Of a DNA stretch of 64,000 bases, positions 1 to 12,830 are shown piece after piece. Below the pieces are notes generated by a model. The model had not been told where the DNA came from, ran no database searches, and saw only the letters and a program-made list of their open reading frames with translations. Within the stretch, counting starts at the first letter, position 1; every line of letters begins with the position of its first letter. The DNA comes from Symbiodinium natans. Taxonomy: Eukaryota; Sar; Dinophyceae; Suessiales; Symbiodiniaceae. The position numbers were made by a program, and so were the translations under genes. The stretch lies in contig CAJNDS010002164.1 of the NCBI GenBank assembly GCA_905221605.1, forward strand, positions 461,001 to 525,000, written 5' to 3'.

Positions 1-489
1 TGGGGGTCTAGATTTGGGGTCGCCTATTTTCCTACGTGTTTTCCCTCAAAGGCCAAGGAGGTGGCGGAGCTGCAGGGCTAGTGTGGCCCTGGGCAGGACC
101 GCGCTGTGAAGCCAGACTCCGCATGCACATGGAAAGCCAGACGTGGGCCTTCTTTGCCTTGCGAATATTTATAGTAATTACAAAAATACTGATGATAGGA
201 ACAATAAAAATAACAATACTGGAAATAGAAAAAAACACTTAATGGATAAGGGCATCCCGCGGGCTCTGCCAACCCCACGCTCCCAAGCTGTGTTGCAAGG
301 GATCATTGACAGTCAGAGAACTCCCTAACCTGAACAGGAATCCGCCGAAGCGGTCCGCCGTGAAGCGGGAAAAAAGACGTGTGGCATCTTTGACTCTGGC
401 ATTTCCAAGGCCTTGACATTCTAGGATGACAGCGGTTTTCTTGCCAGCGCAGTGTATCCGAAACACTTGGGCAGCAACTTGAGGCACAC

Positions 490-615
490 AGGCTGGTGAT
501 TCGCATTGACTCACTCGGACTCGGACCGACTCGCACTCGTACACTCTTGACACTCTTGGGCCGACTCGCAGTAAACTTGACCGACTCAGACTCACTCGCG
601 CTGACCTGCACCGAC
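490..615. repeat. GACTC-rich degenerate simple repeat
   Basis: The motif GACTC or CACTC recurs irregularly about every 6 to 12 bases over roughly 120 bases. There is no coding pattern. It reads as a decayed simple-sequence tract. Confidence 0.6.
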
Positions 616-3600
616 TGGGACTGATTAGCCGCTGCAATCGCCGTACTGCTGTGTGTGGTGTGTTCCCACAGGCATGCGAATATGTGGTTCCGGCTTAGTC
701 ACATGTGAACCTGAGGCTAGGCATAAACACGCCCCGGAAAGTGTCAGAGCCCGTCTGATCCTGAGTGAGATGGCGATTCTGGGCATCGCAAGTTCCACGA
801 ACTTCTGCTCTTCGACCCGTATCTTGATCGGATGCATTGTGTTGGTCCGTTCCGCGCCACGCTTCGCAACCCCAGCCCAGTTCCTTGCCTCCGAATGTGG
901 TGGCTGCTGTGCACTTGCAAGAAAGAACTGGTGTGGCATTGAGCTGAACGTATAAACATATTTATAAACATTAAGGTTAAAACCCAGCTGATGCACAGCT
1001 AGTTTTGCATGTTTTGCACGTTTCATCCCTGCTTTCCGCTGATCTGGCTCTAGCTGTTTTATCCGCTTGAGCTTTGGCACCAAATCAGGTCTTTCCATCG
1101 ATGCCGGAACTGAACCGGGCCATGCTGTGAGTCGGATTGCCCAGCAAACAGCGGGCTTTCGGCTTTCAGGCAGGTTTCGCCATGATCTGCTGTGGTCTTG
1201 GGCATGTGTTGCTGGCTTTCCAGGAGAATGGCAGCTATTTCAACTTGGTGCCTTGCTCGCAGGACTGCAGCAAGCCTCAATGCCCCTAGCGTTCATGCTG
1301 CGCAGGAAAGCTTGAGACAGAAGGAAGATGAGGAAGAGTACCTTTTTTGTTCATGCTCCAAGGTATGGGAGCACAGAGCCAGCAGCCAAAGCTGAGCAGT
1401 CAGGCTCACCCTGGGTGGTCGCTGAGTGCCTTGGCTTCCGGAGAGACATCGCCTTCCGAGGATGGCGCGCCTTTGCATCCGGCTGCAGCAACTTCTCCAT
1501 CCAGCCGGGGAGCTCATTTTAAGTGGGTGCGGGCAGAAAATGGGGCCAAAAAGCTGTGATGGGCCTGGTACCTTATGTTGTCGCAGAAGACCCGGGGAAG
1601 CTAGAATGGTCCGTGTAGTGAAGGGTGCCAAGAAGATCCATGATTCAGACCAGCCCCAAAGTAATATATTGATTTTTGGGAATCCAAGAGATTCGCAAGC
1701 CGGACCTCGCGCAGAAGTTTCTGATGCCTCCTTCCCGAGAGTAAAAGTCCAGTCTGTGACATCTCTGCGTACTCGTAATTCGTCATTTCGTTGTAGGGCA
1801 TGGTCAAGAACGAAGGTTGTATCGTCTAGAAGCACCAGGAGCCATCACTCCCTTCAGCATTGTAGGGCGCGCGCAACTCTCTGATCTTGAGCCTCCGTCT
1901 TCTTCGCCCTTTGGATACCCTCGCTTTAGGATGGGGACTCCTGACACCCTTGCCAAGGTACAACTACCAATGCAGCAGCCTCAGAACCTCGAGGCCTTCT
2001 CTTTGTGGGAGAACTCTGCGAGACTCTGAGAGGTGCCAGTATCGCCATGGCGGTCCGTCTCTTAGAGCACTGTGCTCTCTGAAGTTTCTTTGCGGGGCTT
2101 GGGAGGGCTTTTTCGAGCCGCCCCCGGCTTGCAGGTAATGTCCACCCACAACGACCTTTACGTCAAGAATCCACTGGAAGCGACTTGACCACGAAGCAGC
2201 CATGGGTGCAATGTGATGCGAGCGGAGAAAGTTTGAGGCGGACTATCCGCCCCCTCCCTGGGTCCACCGATGGCTCCTGGCACTGGTGTTTGGTGGTTCG
2301 ATGGCAGGCGAGCCCTTTGTGAGTGTGATGTGATGGTCATGTGAGTCATGCGGGTCTGAGTCCGGTCATGGGTTCGGGTCGCGCCCATTTGTCCTTGTTG
2401 CGGCTGTGTGTCGTGGTTGGCGGTTGCTCGAGGCATGCTCTGCTTTGGATACCTGGGAGATCTTCTGGGGCATCGACAAGCTCTTCTGGGAACCAAGGCG
2501 CGTGAGAGTCTGGCCTTGCATCAGATGGGCAAAGACTGAATGCGAAGGGCCTGGTCGTGCTGGGTGCCTTGCTGTCCCTCGGCTCTCAAGTACTGGTAAC
2601 AAGCCTTAAGCCTGCTTAGAAGACTACGGGCATGTGAAGAGCCCAGGTGTGCTACGCTGCCTGAAGATGCTGGAGACGAGTTTTGGCATAGACTGGCCGC
2701 TGGTCGATTCCTTGTGGGAATTGGTCCGGGCCCTGTTTCTTGAGTCCCTTTGATTCTGCTTGAGACCACTTTGGATACAAGGCTTGGGTGGTGCCTATCC
2801 ACTCAGCGCCGCCTGCGCGGGTGCCTCCGGTACCTCCTCGGACGTCGGGCAGGCGGTTGAGATGGGTGCTGACGTCATTACTACCTATGGTGATGGCGTA
2901 GCTTCGAGGCTTTCTTCTGGCAGACACCTGGCGGTGTGGCACCTTACCTGGTCATGCTCCTGTTGCTAGTGCTCCTGCCGGGTTCCACTTCCTCGCAGCC
3001 CCTCGGCTCCTATTGTGCGGGTGTGTGCAGATGTGTGCAGATGTGCGCGATCTGTACCCCGCGGTGTTCCGGCGCCCTAAAGTCTTGTCAAGGGGCAGGG
3101 AGAAGACAGGACATGGAAACTTGTAGTGAAACCTATAGTGAAACTCAGTTAGAACCCAATGCCCCCGTGCCCTCGTTGGATGTTTTTGGCGTCTTGGTTG
3201 TTTTGTGGATGTTTTTTTGGAGGTTCCGCCTGGTACTCGGCCTCGGGGCTCTTCCGGCCTTCTTGGCCCTCTCTGCCTCTTGGAAGGAGGTGCCTTGCGT
3301 GCTGTGGCTTTAGCAGCTGCCATCGCTGCGCTTGTCACATTCCTGACAGGAATCAGCGCCTCCGGTACGTGCAGCTGGAAACCTGAGTGAGGCTGGGAGT
3401 TCATTTGGGCACTTCCCAAAACAGGGACCCTCTTGTTTACCCCAGAAGAGTGGGATCCTCATTTTTGTGAATCATTATAGGCAGCCCCAAAAGGGTACCC
3501 CTAGCTTTGGAAGCCAACCCACTTGATTTCGGTACCGAGGCACTGCACAGCCATCGGCGAACGCTGATCGGCACCGCCGGAACCTGGTTCCTCTTCGATG

Positions 3601-4635
3601 TCGCTGCCTATGGCTTCTGGTCGACAGAAGCCTGAAGGGTGATTGACTATCAGACTGGTGTATGTTGGTAGCTGGCTATTCTACTTGTCTCCCGACACGC
3701 TCGCAGATAAGCTGAGAAACGAACGCAGGAGTAGTAAACTCCATCGCCGAAGCTTCGGACAAGCAGTCTGATCAAAGGCACCGTCATCTTCACCCCTCGC
3801 ATCCTCGGCCACGTCTTCGGCGAAAGCCAGTCGTTGACGTCGATGGCTCTCCACTCCGTCCTGATGTCTCGCAGCTGCACTGGCTGCACTTGCCCGGGAG
3901 AGCCGTGCCGCCAGAACTGTGGTGCGATGCTTACTCAGCTTCCTACAATCACATCAATCAGAGCTCCGAGAGGCTGTCCTTTGCCATCCCAGCCACCTTC
4001 TTGGCCGTTGCAGTGCTGCCTCGTGTGGGAGCTCCCTGGCACAATTAAGATGAAACCATGGCACCTAGTCTCTCCTAACTTTGAAACTAAGGCAAGGACA
4101 CTGAATGCGCTGGGCCTGGCCTGCCAAGCTGCAAGCAGTTGAGGAATGAAAGCCCCCGTAATGGCTTCGCTGGTCTGCGCTCATGGACTCTCCTTACACG
4201 TAACTGGTGCTTTTGGATCTCAGGCCATTATCTCCGTTTGCTTTGCGCTGTTCGCAGCCGTGGCGGCTGCATGCCCAGATGCTCATAAGGCCCTGTCCGA
4301 CACATCCTGTTGCAGCGACTGTGAGGCTTACACCCTAGCGCAATACATGAAGCACAGCTGAATGCTCTGCAGGTGCTTTTTGCGCTTTGTTGTGCCCTGT
4401 GCTTTGGCTCAGGGCCCAGCTTCACACTCTGGCGGAAGTTACGACACAGTAAGTGCAGCAGTAGAATTTAGAAGTACTGCAACACTTTCATTGCGTCTGA
4501 TGTCGGAACTTGAGGCCTTAACTTTGGGCCGAGCGTTGCGACCTTCGTCTTGCCTGTGGAGTTGGCACCCAGTGAGTCCCGGGCTGAGACCCCGACAACG
4601 CCCTCGCAACAAGACCTGAGGCACGAGGCAAAGCC

Positions 4636-4830
4636 CTAAACCCTAAAAACCCTGAAAACCCTGAAAAATTCTGACAACCCTAAAAACCCTAAACCCTTTT
4701 CTTTGGTGTTTTGAAGGCTGCGCAGCACCTTCCACGGCCTCTCGGCCGCTGCGGGGAAGAGCGGAGCGCTGGCCGCTCCCCTGGCCGCCCTGAGTGCCCT
4801 CCAAGGGGTTTAGGGTTTAGGGTTTAGGGT
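4636..4830. repeat. telomere-like heptamers in opposing orientation
   Basis: Degenerate CCCTAAA and CCCTGAAAA units (4636-4700) are followed about 110 bases later by three TTTAGGG units (4808-4830). The C-rich then G-rich order recurs elsewhere in the window. The G-rich end abuts the hairpin element that starts at 4831. Confidence 0.8.
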
Positions 4831-4938
4831 ACTTATTACCCAATCATAACTGTACTTATAACCCACTGATAAGCCCCTTATGTGCCTTAGCATGGTTATA
4901 AGTACAGCGATAAGTACAGTTATAATTGGTTAATAAGG
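4831..4938. mobile_element. MITE-like hairpin element
   Basis: Two arms of about 29 bases are inverted copies of each other. The left arm (4832-4860) starts CTTATTACCCAAT. The reverse complement of the right arm (4909-4938) starts CCTTATTAACCAAT. Both contain ATAACTGTACTTAT. The interior is about 48 bases and non-coding. A related arm is visible near 40659. No transposase is encoded. Confidence 0.75.
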
Positions 4939-5307
4939 ACCATGAACCTCCAACTAGGGCCTTTTTAGGGACTGCGGAGACAGCCTCGCTTTGCCTGGAA
5001 TGTTAGGTCGGGGCTCTGCTGTTCCCACTGCTGGACGAGACCTACGGGGCGACATCCTCAGATCCCCCGCAACATGCTTTGTTTCATCGGTGTTTCGGAG
5101 ATTGTCGGAGTTCATGTGCACCATAAGTCCGCACGTGGCTGAACGCAGCTGTGCGAGTGTGTCTGTGCCCATCAAAGTTCAGGTGCCCGCGGTGATGGCC
5201 ACGCAGGCAAGTATTCCATCGCTCCCAGCCTTCGTTTCGTCGACGGGTCGAGTCAGTCCTGAGTCCGAGTGGTTCAGGTCCCCTCCCTGCAGAGTGGAAG
5301 GTTGCAG

Positions 5308-5353
5308 TAAGGTTTTAGGGTTTGGGTTTAGGGTTCAGGGTTTAGGGTTTAGC
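5308..5353. repeat. short TTTAGGG-like array
   Basis: Several imperfect TTTAGGG units (one GGGTTTGGG and one TTCAGGG variant) lie in otherwise unique sequence. This is an interstitial telomere-like tract. Confidence 0.8.
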
Positions 5354-6883
5354 TGTTGCCGGTCAGTCTGTTGCAGGCGCTTGTTTGCGCCTCTGGAGCT
5401 CTTCTGAGTCACGTCTGCCTGGGTGAGAGTTGGTTGCAGGGTGAGACGCAGTGAAGTGCCGGAGCTTGGCCAAAAGGCCTCTCCAGCCTTTCACAAGTAG
5501 CCCGTAGATGGCTGATTTCTAAATCCAAATCAAACATCCCTCAAGAGGTTCTCGGAGATGTGGAGAGGAACCTTGAGGAACCTTTCGATTGAGTCGAGAC
5601 CTATCGGGATGGAGTCAAAATGCACATGCTCTGTGCGCCAGTGACTTCATGATGGAGGTGTTTAGCATGGTCTAGCTGCCTTTCGAGAGCTTGGACTTGT
5701 AAGCCCGGAGCTGAAAATGCGGGCTGAACTATGTCGTTAGTTTGATAGTTTGACACTTGAGTTCGACACAATGACCAAGAATCGCAAACGCTCGATCGTT
5801 TCGACAGTCGAGACTCAGACTCCAGCAACCACACTGTGAGTTCTGATGCGGCAGATAGTTGGGTTGACTCTCTTGATTTCTCACTTCGGATCGGTGCCCA
5901 CCAAAAACGGCGGTTGCTAGGCGACTGGCCTGGGCAAGGGTTTGTATGAGCGCGCCAGACGCTGGTCTTGGCTGTCTCGGCTGTCATGGCTCGAAGATGC
6001 TGTGCAAGGCTGGATAGAATCTAGGATAAGGAGTTTTTGGCCGAGCAGCTCTTTGAGGCGCGTGAGAGCTGGCTTGCAGAGACTCCAGAAAAGGCTTGGT
6101 AGGTTGTAGTGCTTTGTGTACTCGAGGACGAATTCATTTTGGCCATTCTGATGGCAACGCAGGCGTGCTCCTTTACGAGACAAGCAAAGTAGTGAGCAGT
6201 GGCTGTATGTGGCTGTGTGCGTGTGCTCTGTTCAGCTTGCGGTTGCCAAGACATCGGCAGAGTCGGACCCTTGGAAGCCCTTGGAAGCAGCGCAATCCGT
6301 GGCCGTGCAGGCGTCAGCGCCTAGCGCGACGACAACCAGTGCGGTTAAGGCAAGCTCTCCGAGCTTTGGGTCCAACACACCTGAGAGAGTGAAGGGTCGC
6401 AGCTCGCTACATTTTTTCCTTTCAGTCTTGGGTTCTTGCCAGATTTTCGAGTTTGGAAAGGTGATATCGAAGACATGGGCACGGGACTCGCACGACCTCT
6501 TCGACTTTGAGGCGCATCAGCTGTGTCGGCCTCAGTACATTGCGATGTGCCCCCCAAAGCCTCAAAGCAATCCTTGCAAGTCAGCAAGCTCTCCACGTGG
6601 CTGAGGCATACTCAGACATTTTCCGTGCCCAAGTCCACGGTGTGCATGCGCAATGGCACGGAGGAGGGGCAAGCTGATGTCTGCTTCAGTTAGCTGCGCC
6701 GAGAGAATGCGGGGAAGAATGCTCGCGAAGCAGCAGAGCCCTGATCAGGTGCAGATGGTCGGAGAGCGGGACGTCCCCCCGATGGGAGGAGATCCTCTCC
6801 TGCGCCTCGTGCAGCGAGATGGGACCTTCTGGGCTCCGATCTCGGGTTCTTGCCAGGTCATCCGTTGCAGATTCAGGTAGACA

Positions 6884-6973
6884 TAGTGGCCCATAAAACC
6901 ACCTAAACATAAGGATCCTACTATTGGCCTATTAGGGCCCTTATAAGTTTATGTGGTTTTTTGGACCCCTATA
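6884..6973. mobile_element. MITE-like hairpin element
   Basis: The outer ends are TAGTGGCCCATAAAACC on the left and, reverse-complemented, TAGGGGTCCAAAAAACC on the right. The inner ends are ACCACCTAAACATAAGG and ACCACATAAACTTATAAGG. The whole can fold into one imperfect hairpin of about 90 bases. There is no coding capacity. Confidence 0.65.
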
Positions 6974-7091
6974 GACAGTCGCCCGGTGACTTGAGGGTCT
7001 TGCCCAGTTTCTTTGGCTTGAGTTGCTCGTCGTGTCCGAAGCCGAATGCCCTTTCAAAGTTACAGCTATATGGGACGGTCCCGCATCCTTC

Positions 7092-7682
7092 ATGCCAAAT
7101 GGTGTGTGGAGCCATGTGGACCAGGTGACTCAAGCAACTCCACCAACGCCGTGGAGAAATTATGCGAAAGACTGGGGACACATGTGGAGTGAGGAACTGC
7201 CGGTCCCTCGGAGGCCGCGTGGACCGCGCTTGTCCTCCTTTCTGGGACGGGAGACAAGCTTCGATGGGCTAACGGTTGACACCGCTGCTCTCCCCTCTGA
7301 TAAAATGTTAGACGTTCGAAAAGCCTGCAAGCTCAATCTCGATGACCCCCTAGATCCTGCCGGTCCAGCCAAGATCTTTCGAGACAACCTCGAGACTGGG
7401 TCACATTGCGCCGACAAGATTGGTGGCGGCCTGTTTGTGGCTTCGATTGGAGAGAGCTCTGGCACCAAATTCAAGGGTGAAATGCCTGTGGAGCTGGGAG
7501 GCCAGGAGCGAGAGAATCTGGAAGCGGTCGAGGACACCTGCCACGACTTCGCGTCCCTTCTGCTCCACCGGCTCTCGCGGAAGCAGAACTCTTCCATTAA
7601 CAAGGCCCACCTTTTTTTTAAGAGGTATAATATAGGGGGAAATTATGATATAGGGTACCCCATTCCCTCCTTCCCCTACTAG
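7092..7682 (+). CDS. unidentified open reading frame
   Basis: A frame of about 197 codons is open from an ATG at 7092 to a stop at 7680-7682. The product is hydrophilic, with no signal peptide, membrane segment or family motif that I recognise. The last part runs into one arm of a hairpin element (GGTACCCCATTCCCTCC, about 7653), so the natural gene, if any, probably ends or splices earlier. It may be an exon or chance. Confidence 0.2.
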   Translation: MPNGVWSHVDQVTQATPPTPWRNYAKDWGHMWSEELPVPRRPRGPRLSSFLGRETSFDGLTVDTAALPSDKMLDVRKACKLNLDDPLDPAGPAKIFRDNLETGSHCADKIGGGLFVASIGESSGTKFKGEMPVELGGQERENLEAVEDTCHDFASLLLHRLSRKQNSSINKAHLFFKRYNIGGNYDIGYPIPSFPY

Positions 7683-8300
7683 CCCTTCCATGAACAAGGT
7701 GGATGCGACGCGGGTCCTGAAGTCTTTTGGTCGATGCTTGGAGGCCATGGGGCAGGGGACCACGTTGCTTGGGTGCCACATGGGTGGCGCCGAGGGCGAC
7801 GACCAGACACTCTGTGAAAAGGAGGAGGGAGTAGAGCCGGGGCAATCCTGGTGGTTGTAGCAGTCTACGCACGCTCTTGCTGCCTCAGCAGCTCGTGACT
7901 CATGCGTACCATCATCTCACCCCGTAGAAATCAGATGCCGTGTGTCCGATTTCGAGTAAGTTGTCTGGCAAATGACTGGCGCGGCCTCCAGATGAAACGA
8001 AAAGAGCCGCCTCCTGCGCCCTAGGCGCCCTAGCCCGTCTCAGCATAGTGAACATAGACCAAGCCACCTCCCTAAACCCAAAACCCTAAACCCTAAACCC
8101 TAATCATGGCAACTCCCAACTCCCCCCGAGGTTGACAAGGCTCAGCCGTGGGAAGCCCCAGCAACTCTGGCTCTCATATGGCTCTCTCTCCCTCTTGCGT
8201 GCGCCCGCTTAGGTCCAGCAACTCCAAAAAGCTGTGGCTTGTTGTGCCACGTTGTAGCACTGGAATGCTGTTCTTGTGTTCTGAAGTTCGGAAGTGACTT

Positions 8301-8342
8301 CGGATGTGTTGGGATGTGTTGGGATGTGGTGGGATGTGTTGC
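8301..8342. repeat. GGGATGTGTT tandem repeat
   Basis: Four copies of a 10-base unit (one with GGT in place of GTT). A small minisatellite in non-coding sequence. Confidence 0.8.
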
Positions 8343-8974
8343 TGGAAAGCGATGTGCTAGGCTGTGCTCATTGTTTCAAGGAGAGATCTGGTATCCAGCA
8401 GCCATCGGCTGCAGGAGGGTGATGCGGGAACCTTTCATGCTGCATGACATGAGTGCGAAGACTTGCTCTGCACATAACAGTGGAGTTGAGCTACGCTTGG
8501 GTCTCTTGCTGGCTCTTGCTGGCTCTTGCTGGATACTTTCTGCCTGCATCTACTGCGGGAGCTCATCACACGCTCAGGTCATCAAGCTGGGACGCTTCAA
8601 GTTCCGCGTTCGTCAGCTGGTGGCGACCTCCTACGGTGGCATGCAGCCAGAGCTTAGGCATGGACCCCGGTACCAGAGGATCTTCAGGGAGCGAGTGGAA
8701 ACTGACAGTGCTGCATGACGAATCCTGGTGATGCTGGATACGTCTGACGCAGACTGTGACACACCTGCAAGCTGCAAGAAGAATAGGCATGTCCAGCAGA
8801 CGGTCCCTTCTGTTCGACGCGAGATGGAAGATGATTCGGCTCGATGCCCGTGTCCTGACCTACACATTGTCCTTTCACACTTCCTAGGTCCTAGGTCCAA
8901 AAAAGCTGGTGGCCCATTGCTGGTGCCTATGCCTTCTTCGGTTAAGAAGAGTTGGCCTTTATGCCGTCTTGAGA

Positions 8975-9026
8975 GTTTAGGATGTAGAGTTTAGGGTTTC
9001 GGGGTTTAGGGGATTAGGGTTTAGGA
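8975..9026. repeat. degenerate TTTAGGG array
   Basis: About six TTTAGGG-like units, several with single-base changes. A CCCTAAA array in the opposite orientation lies about 900 bases upstream (8071-8103). Confidence 0.8.
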
Positions 9027-9557
9027 CATCCTTTCGCATCCCCGTACCTTTCTTCCCGCCAGCAGCACAAAGCCATGGTACGGTGCCGTGCACGGGCGCT
9101 GGCAGCGCTGGCCACTGTGTGGTCCCTCGGCATAATCAGGCATTAAATGGTTTGGGTTTCATCCTTTGTGCTTCGCGCCTTGTGTAACGCATCGGATCAT
9201 TTATGAGACTTCATGTTTTGGGTCCCTCTGCCAAGGACCACCCAGTCCCGATGGGCTTCGGCCCCAGCCTTTGACAGCCTATTGCGGCGCATCTTATGAT
9301 ATGCGTATTGCGTATTTTGTGAGAGTTGGTCGTGTCTGCCATTGCGGAACGCGGAGAGGCCTCGACCTGGGCAGCCCCTCACACAGTCTTTGGGTCACGG
9401 CTTCGGGGGCCAAAGCAGGTCGGCAGTTTGCTAACTAAGCAGGTTGTGGAAGTTGTGCAATGCAGACGTGTGGCCCCCCCCCCCCCCCCCCGACCCCCCG
9501 CAAGAACGGCATCGCAAGAAGTGCAAACTCATTAAATCATTGCATCGCGGCTGCCAG

Positions 9558-12161
9558 CTCCCCGTTGGCTTGCGCTACTGGCCCAACTTCATCACGAAAG
9601 GGGAGGAGGCGGAACTCCTGCAGGCGGTGGACGGTCCAGGCCGCTGAGCTTCATGAGATTGTTTCCCTAAACCCTCGAGTCTTGGGGACAGGAAGGAAGT
9701 TTTGTTGAGGTTTACACAGGAGCTGTCGGCTTGACGCACTTCGTTTGGGGTAGAGCGATGGGGCTCTGGCAAATTGTGCGAAACTCAATACAGATATCAT
9801 CTTAAAGTATAATTGCGAAAGTAGCAGAGTTCTTGCATCATGTCTTTGAAGCTGGGCAGGGGCGGCGTGGCTGCGGAAGATCCGCCGTGCGCAGCAGTTC
9901 TTCGGGCTGTGTGGACCTCGGACGGCCGGCGAGCTTGTGAGCAAGCGTGGGATGGTGTGCCGCTCAGGGTCTACTACCAGACTTCCCAGTCCGTGCCGGA
10001 GCTGCAGCCGACAGCACAGAGCTCCGCCAAGCAGCAGCGTGGTCGAGACCTCGAGGCAGCCCGTCACATGGATATCAGAAATGGGAACAGACGGGTTGGG
10101 AAGCACTGGGGACACTTCAGGGCACCTACCCTGCTGAGGAGCTACCTCACTGGCTGATGCCTCGTCTCAGGCGCCCTAAACTACTTCACACAAAGACAAG
10201 TTCGATCTGCAGGGAAGGCGTCCACTCAGTGTGCGAGGTCGTCCGGACTGTTTTCCGCGCCTGGTCAAGGCCTCCGGAAGCAGTGCAGAGGGAAGCCGTC
10301 TCAGAATAGGTCGGATAGGTGGTCAGTTTCCTATAAGACCACTTTCCATCTTCTGGTCGTGTCATGACATTACATTGTCGTCGCTGTATCTTGTTCGCCA
10401 GGCTCACCGTCATGAATAGCTCTTTGCACGTCAACTGATACCAGGATTTAGAATGAAGATCTGTGCCCGAGAGATGCGCTTCTTTTGTTGTGGTCAGGCT
10501 GACCCAAGACATTTCAGCTGCCATGTCCAAGTCCTTGGGCAGGCATCAACCAAGTTCAGGCCAACGAGTACTTGGAGGATAGCGGTATCGGGGCCCATGT
10601 CGAGGAGTGGTGGGGGCGGGGGGTGGGTCACATGAACAGCAGCGAACTAGCACTCGTCCTTCAAGAGGGTTTCCAGACCAGGAGGGTTTGGAAAACAGTT
10701 CAAAGGGTTCGCATTGGGCACAGATCGACTTTGCAGGACCCCGCAGCCGGAGAAACGTTGGCAACGCTTTCCTTACTGCGGCCAGTGCGGCCCAAAGCTA
10801 GGGTTCAGCCCTTGCAGAGTTTGGCTTGGAAGTTGAATTGTTTTTGTGCTAGCAGATGTGTGTGTCTTGTGTCGCATGGGACAGACACGACCCTCCACCG
10901 CATCGGTTTGCAGCGAGGGGGGGGGGGGGTGGCGTCACAAAATTTCGCATGGGGGAGGGTTGAGTTAGGGGGAAGGAGGCCCGATCTGCTTGTTCCAGAC
11001 GCTTCTCGGCAGGAAGCCGAGGCGAATTTAGAATAGGCTCCCTTTCTAAGTGCACGTGTCTTTTCTCAGCCCGCAAAGGGATCCTAAGCTAGAACAGCCC
11101 CCCCCACCCCGTGCCCCGAGGTGCAGCTCACCCTGCAGCGTGCAGAGGCGGGTCGACCTGTCCACCGCGACAAGCGAGATCCGGAGGACCCCCACAGAAT
11201 CGGAATTGGATTGCAGCTTCTTGGGTTGAGAGCGCGTCGCGTCACTCCCCGCAAGTCGGTGCAGTACATCGGTACATCGTGGAACGCTTCGGGTTCCAAA
11301 TCTGCTCGCGCCTCCCTCTCTTCTTCCCTCGCTGTTTCGAGTAGATTGAGGCCACTCTTTCACCCACAGGGCACGATTGTCACACCTGGTCCTGCCAGTC
11401 ATGGCACAATGAAAGTGCATGGTCATGTATACACACTGCAAAAGAGCCTAGCGGTTGTTTTAAGGCAAGAAAGGCAATCATCGCAGTTTTCTTGGTTCAT
11501 TGTTGGCATCGGTTCTCAAACTCGAGCTTCATGTCGTGGGAGCTACGCACGCATGCTCCGGAAAGTAGTCCAGGCCCCACTGTGCTCCTAGCAAGGTGCC
11601 TGCTGCGTCGAGTTTACAGGAATCCCCGCTTCTCCTTGGGGTTTTTCAAGCCGCAGGACTGCATCAAGGTGCTCCTGGAGCCGAGAAGCCTCTTTGTACT
11701 CGAAGGGGAAAGCCGCCACGACTTCACCCATGCGATTCGCCAGTCGATGCTTGGATACGCATGTCAGATACTAGGAGGGTTTTTGAAGTTAGGGGTACCT
11801 AAGGGCATCTATTTGTGGGTCTATATTAGTGTCCACCCGTGAGTTCTCTTTGTGTGACCTGAGGAGACGAGTGCCCCTGCGGGACGGCCGTGTTGTGATT
11901 CGCGATGACCACTTCCGGAGGGTCTCCTTGACTTTTCGAGGCGCAGAAGAGTCAACAGTAAAGAGTCACATCGTCGAATTCTGGCTGTCATTGGGACAGA
12001 TACCAGCATCCTTGCAGATGCATAGTGTTGTCGTCCGGACCCCGCGGCTGCGCCAAGGCATCGTCGAAGAAAAGCGGAGCTCAACTCGCTCAGACATGCC
12101 CGCTGGCTATGAGACGTACGTTGTGCCGGCCGAGCCGCTGCAAAGCCAAAGTGCTGGGTAA
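9558..12161 (+). CDS. AlkB-family 2OG-Fe(II) dioxygenase (multi-exon)
   Basis: Exons join into an AlkB homologue, an oxygenase that removes alkyl groups from nucleic acid bases or modifies tRNA or protein using Fe(II) and 2-oxoglutarate. Segments seen: GLRYWPNFITKGEEAELL (about 9567-9631); NQVQANEYLEDSGIGAHVE (about 10548-10604); GETLATLSLLRP (about 10738-10791); LEPRSLFVLEGESRHDFTHA (about 11656-11745); RRVSLTFR (to about 11950). The distal iron ligand is the His of THAI, and the RVSLTFR block gives the RxxxxxR motif that binds 2-oxoglutarate. The proximal motif reads His-Val-Glu where the family normally has His-x-Asp. The last frame stays open to a TAA at 12159-12161. The true start and the exon between 9.65 and 10.5 kb are not resolved; AEELPHWLMPRL near 10137 may belong. 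Subfamily is unresolved. Confidence 0.75.
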
Positions 12162-12558
12162 AAAAGCCTTGAGAGGCTGCGAGAGGTTGCGCTTCTGCGC
12201 CAGCTTTGAAGTTTCAGCGGTGTTCGGAGTTTCGCTGTCAGAAAGCCTGAGAAGTTCAGGCTCGATGATTCTGGCGTCATCTGCTGCGCAGCGGAAGCCT
12301 CAGACGACTCTTGTTGCGGCGGTCGGCCGTTGTTGCTAGCTGAATCGACTTCCAACCCAGCCATGACAATATCCATTTTCAACAGCCTCGTGGCATTTGC
12401 GGAACTTCCTGGAGCCAACTTGCGCCGAAGCATGTAGCATGGATGAATTCGAAGCGAGCTGCATCAGTGCCCGAGACATTCTTTTCCAGCGCTTGAGTCC
12501 GTCTAGCTTTGGTTCGCAAAGAATTGTATAGATGGGTAGAAGGGCCATGATATCATTT

Positions 12559-12606
12559 AAACCCTAAACCCTAAACCCTAGACCCTAAACCCTACACCCT
12601 AAACCC
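12559..12606. repeat. CCCTAAA interstitial array
   Basis: About six CCCTAAA units, two with one substitution, lie between the AlkB gene and the RING-CH/FHA gene. Confidence 0.9.
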
Positions 12607-12830
12607 AAGGTATGTCCAGCATTGTGCCCAGGTGGAGCCAGGGCCGGACGGCGAGTCAGGTGCTCACAGGGTCCAGAGATGCACAGTGCCATCTTCAGAT
12701 CCCGGTGATCTGAGAGCCACGACGTGTCTCGGAGCAGATTCTGCACGGTGCCATCAGGCTTAGAAGGCTTAGCCGGAATTTGGTAGAGTGTCTTGTTACT
12801 TGCAAAGTTCAACTTAACTTTTGCGCCCAG

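Larger units (their letters stand above)
1..9440. other. gene-poor stretch, no recognised gene
   Basis: I see no conserved protein family in this stretch. Short reading frames occur in all six frames, as expected for GC-rich DNA, and none shows a known motif. The stretch holds a GACTC-rich tract, telomere-like heptamers, two clear hairpin elements, a small 10-bp tandem repeat and one longer open frame, all listed separately. Short exons of a poorly conserved gene could be hidden here, because the recognised genes in this window have exons of only 30 to 100 bases. Confidence 0.5.
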
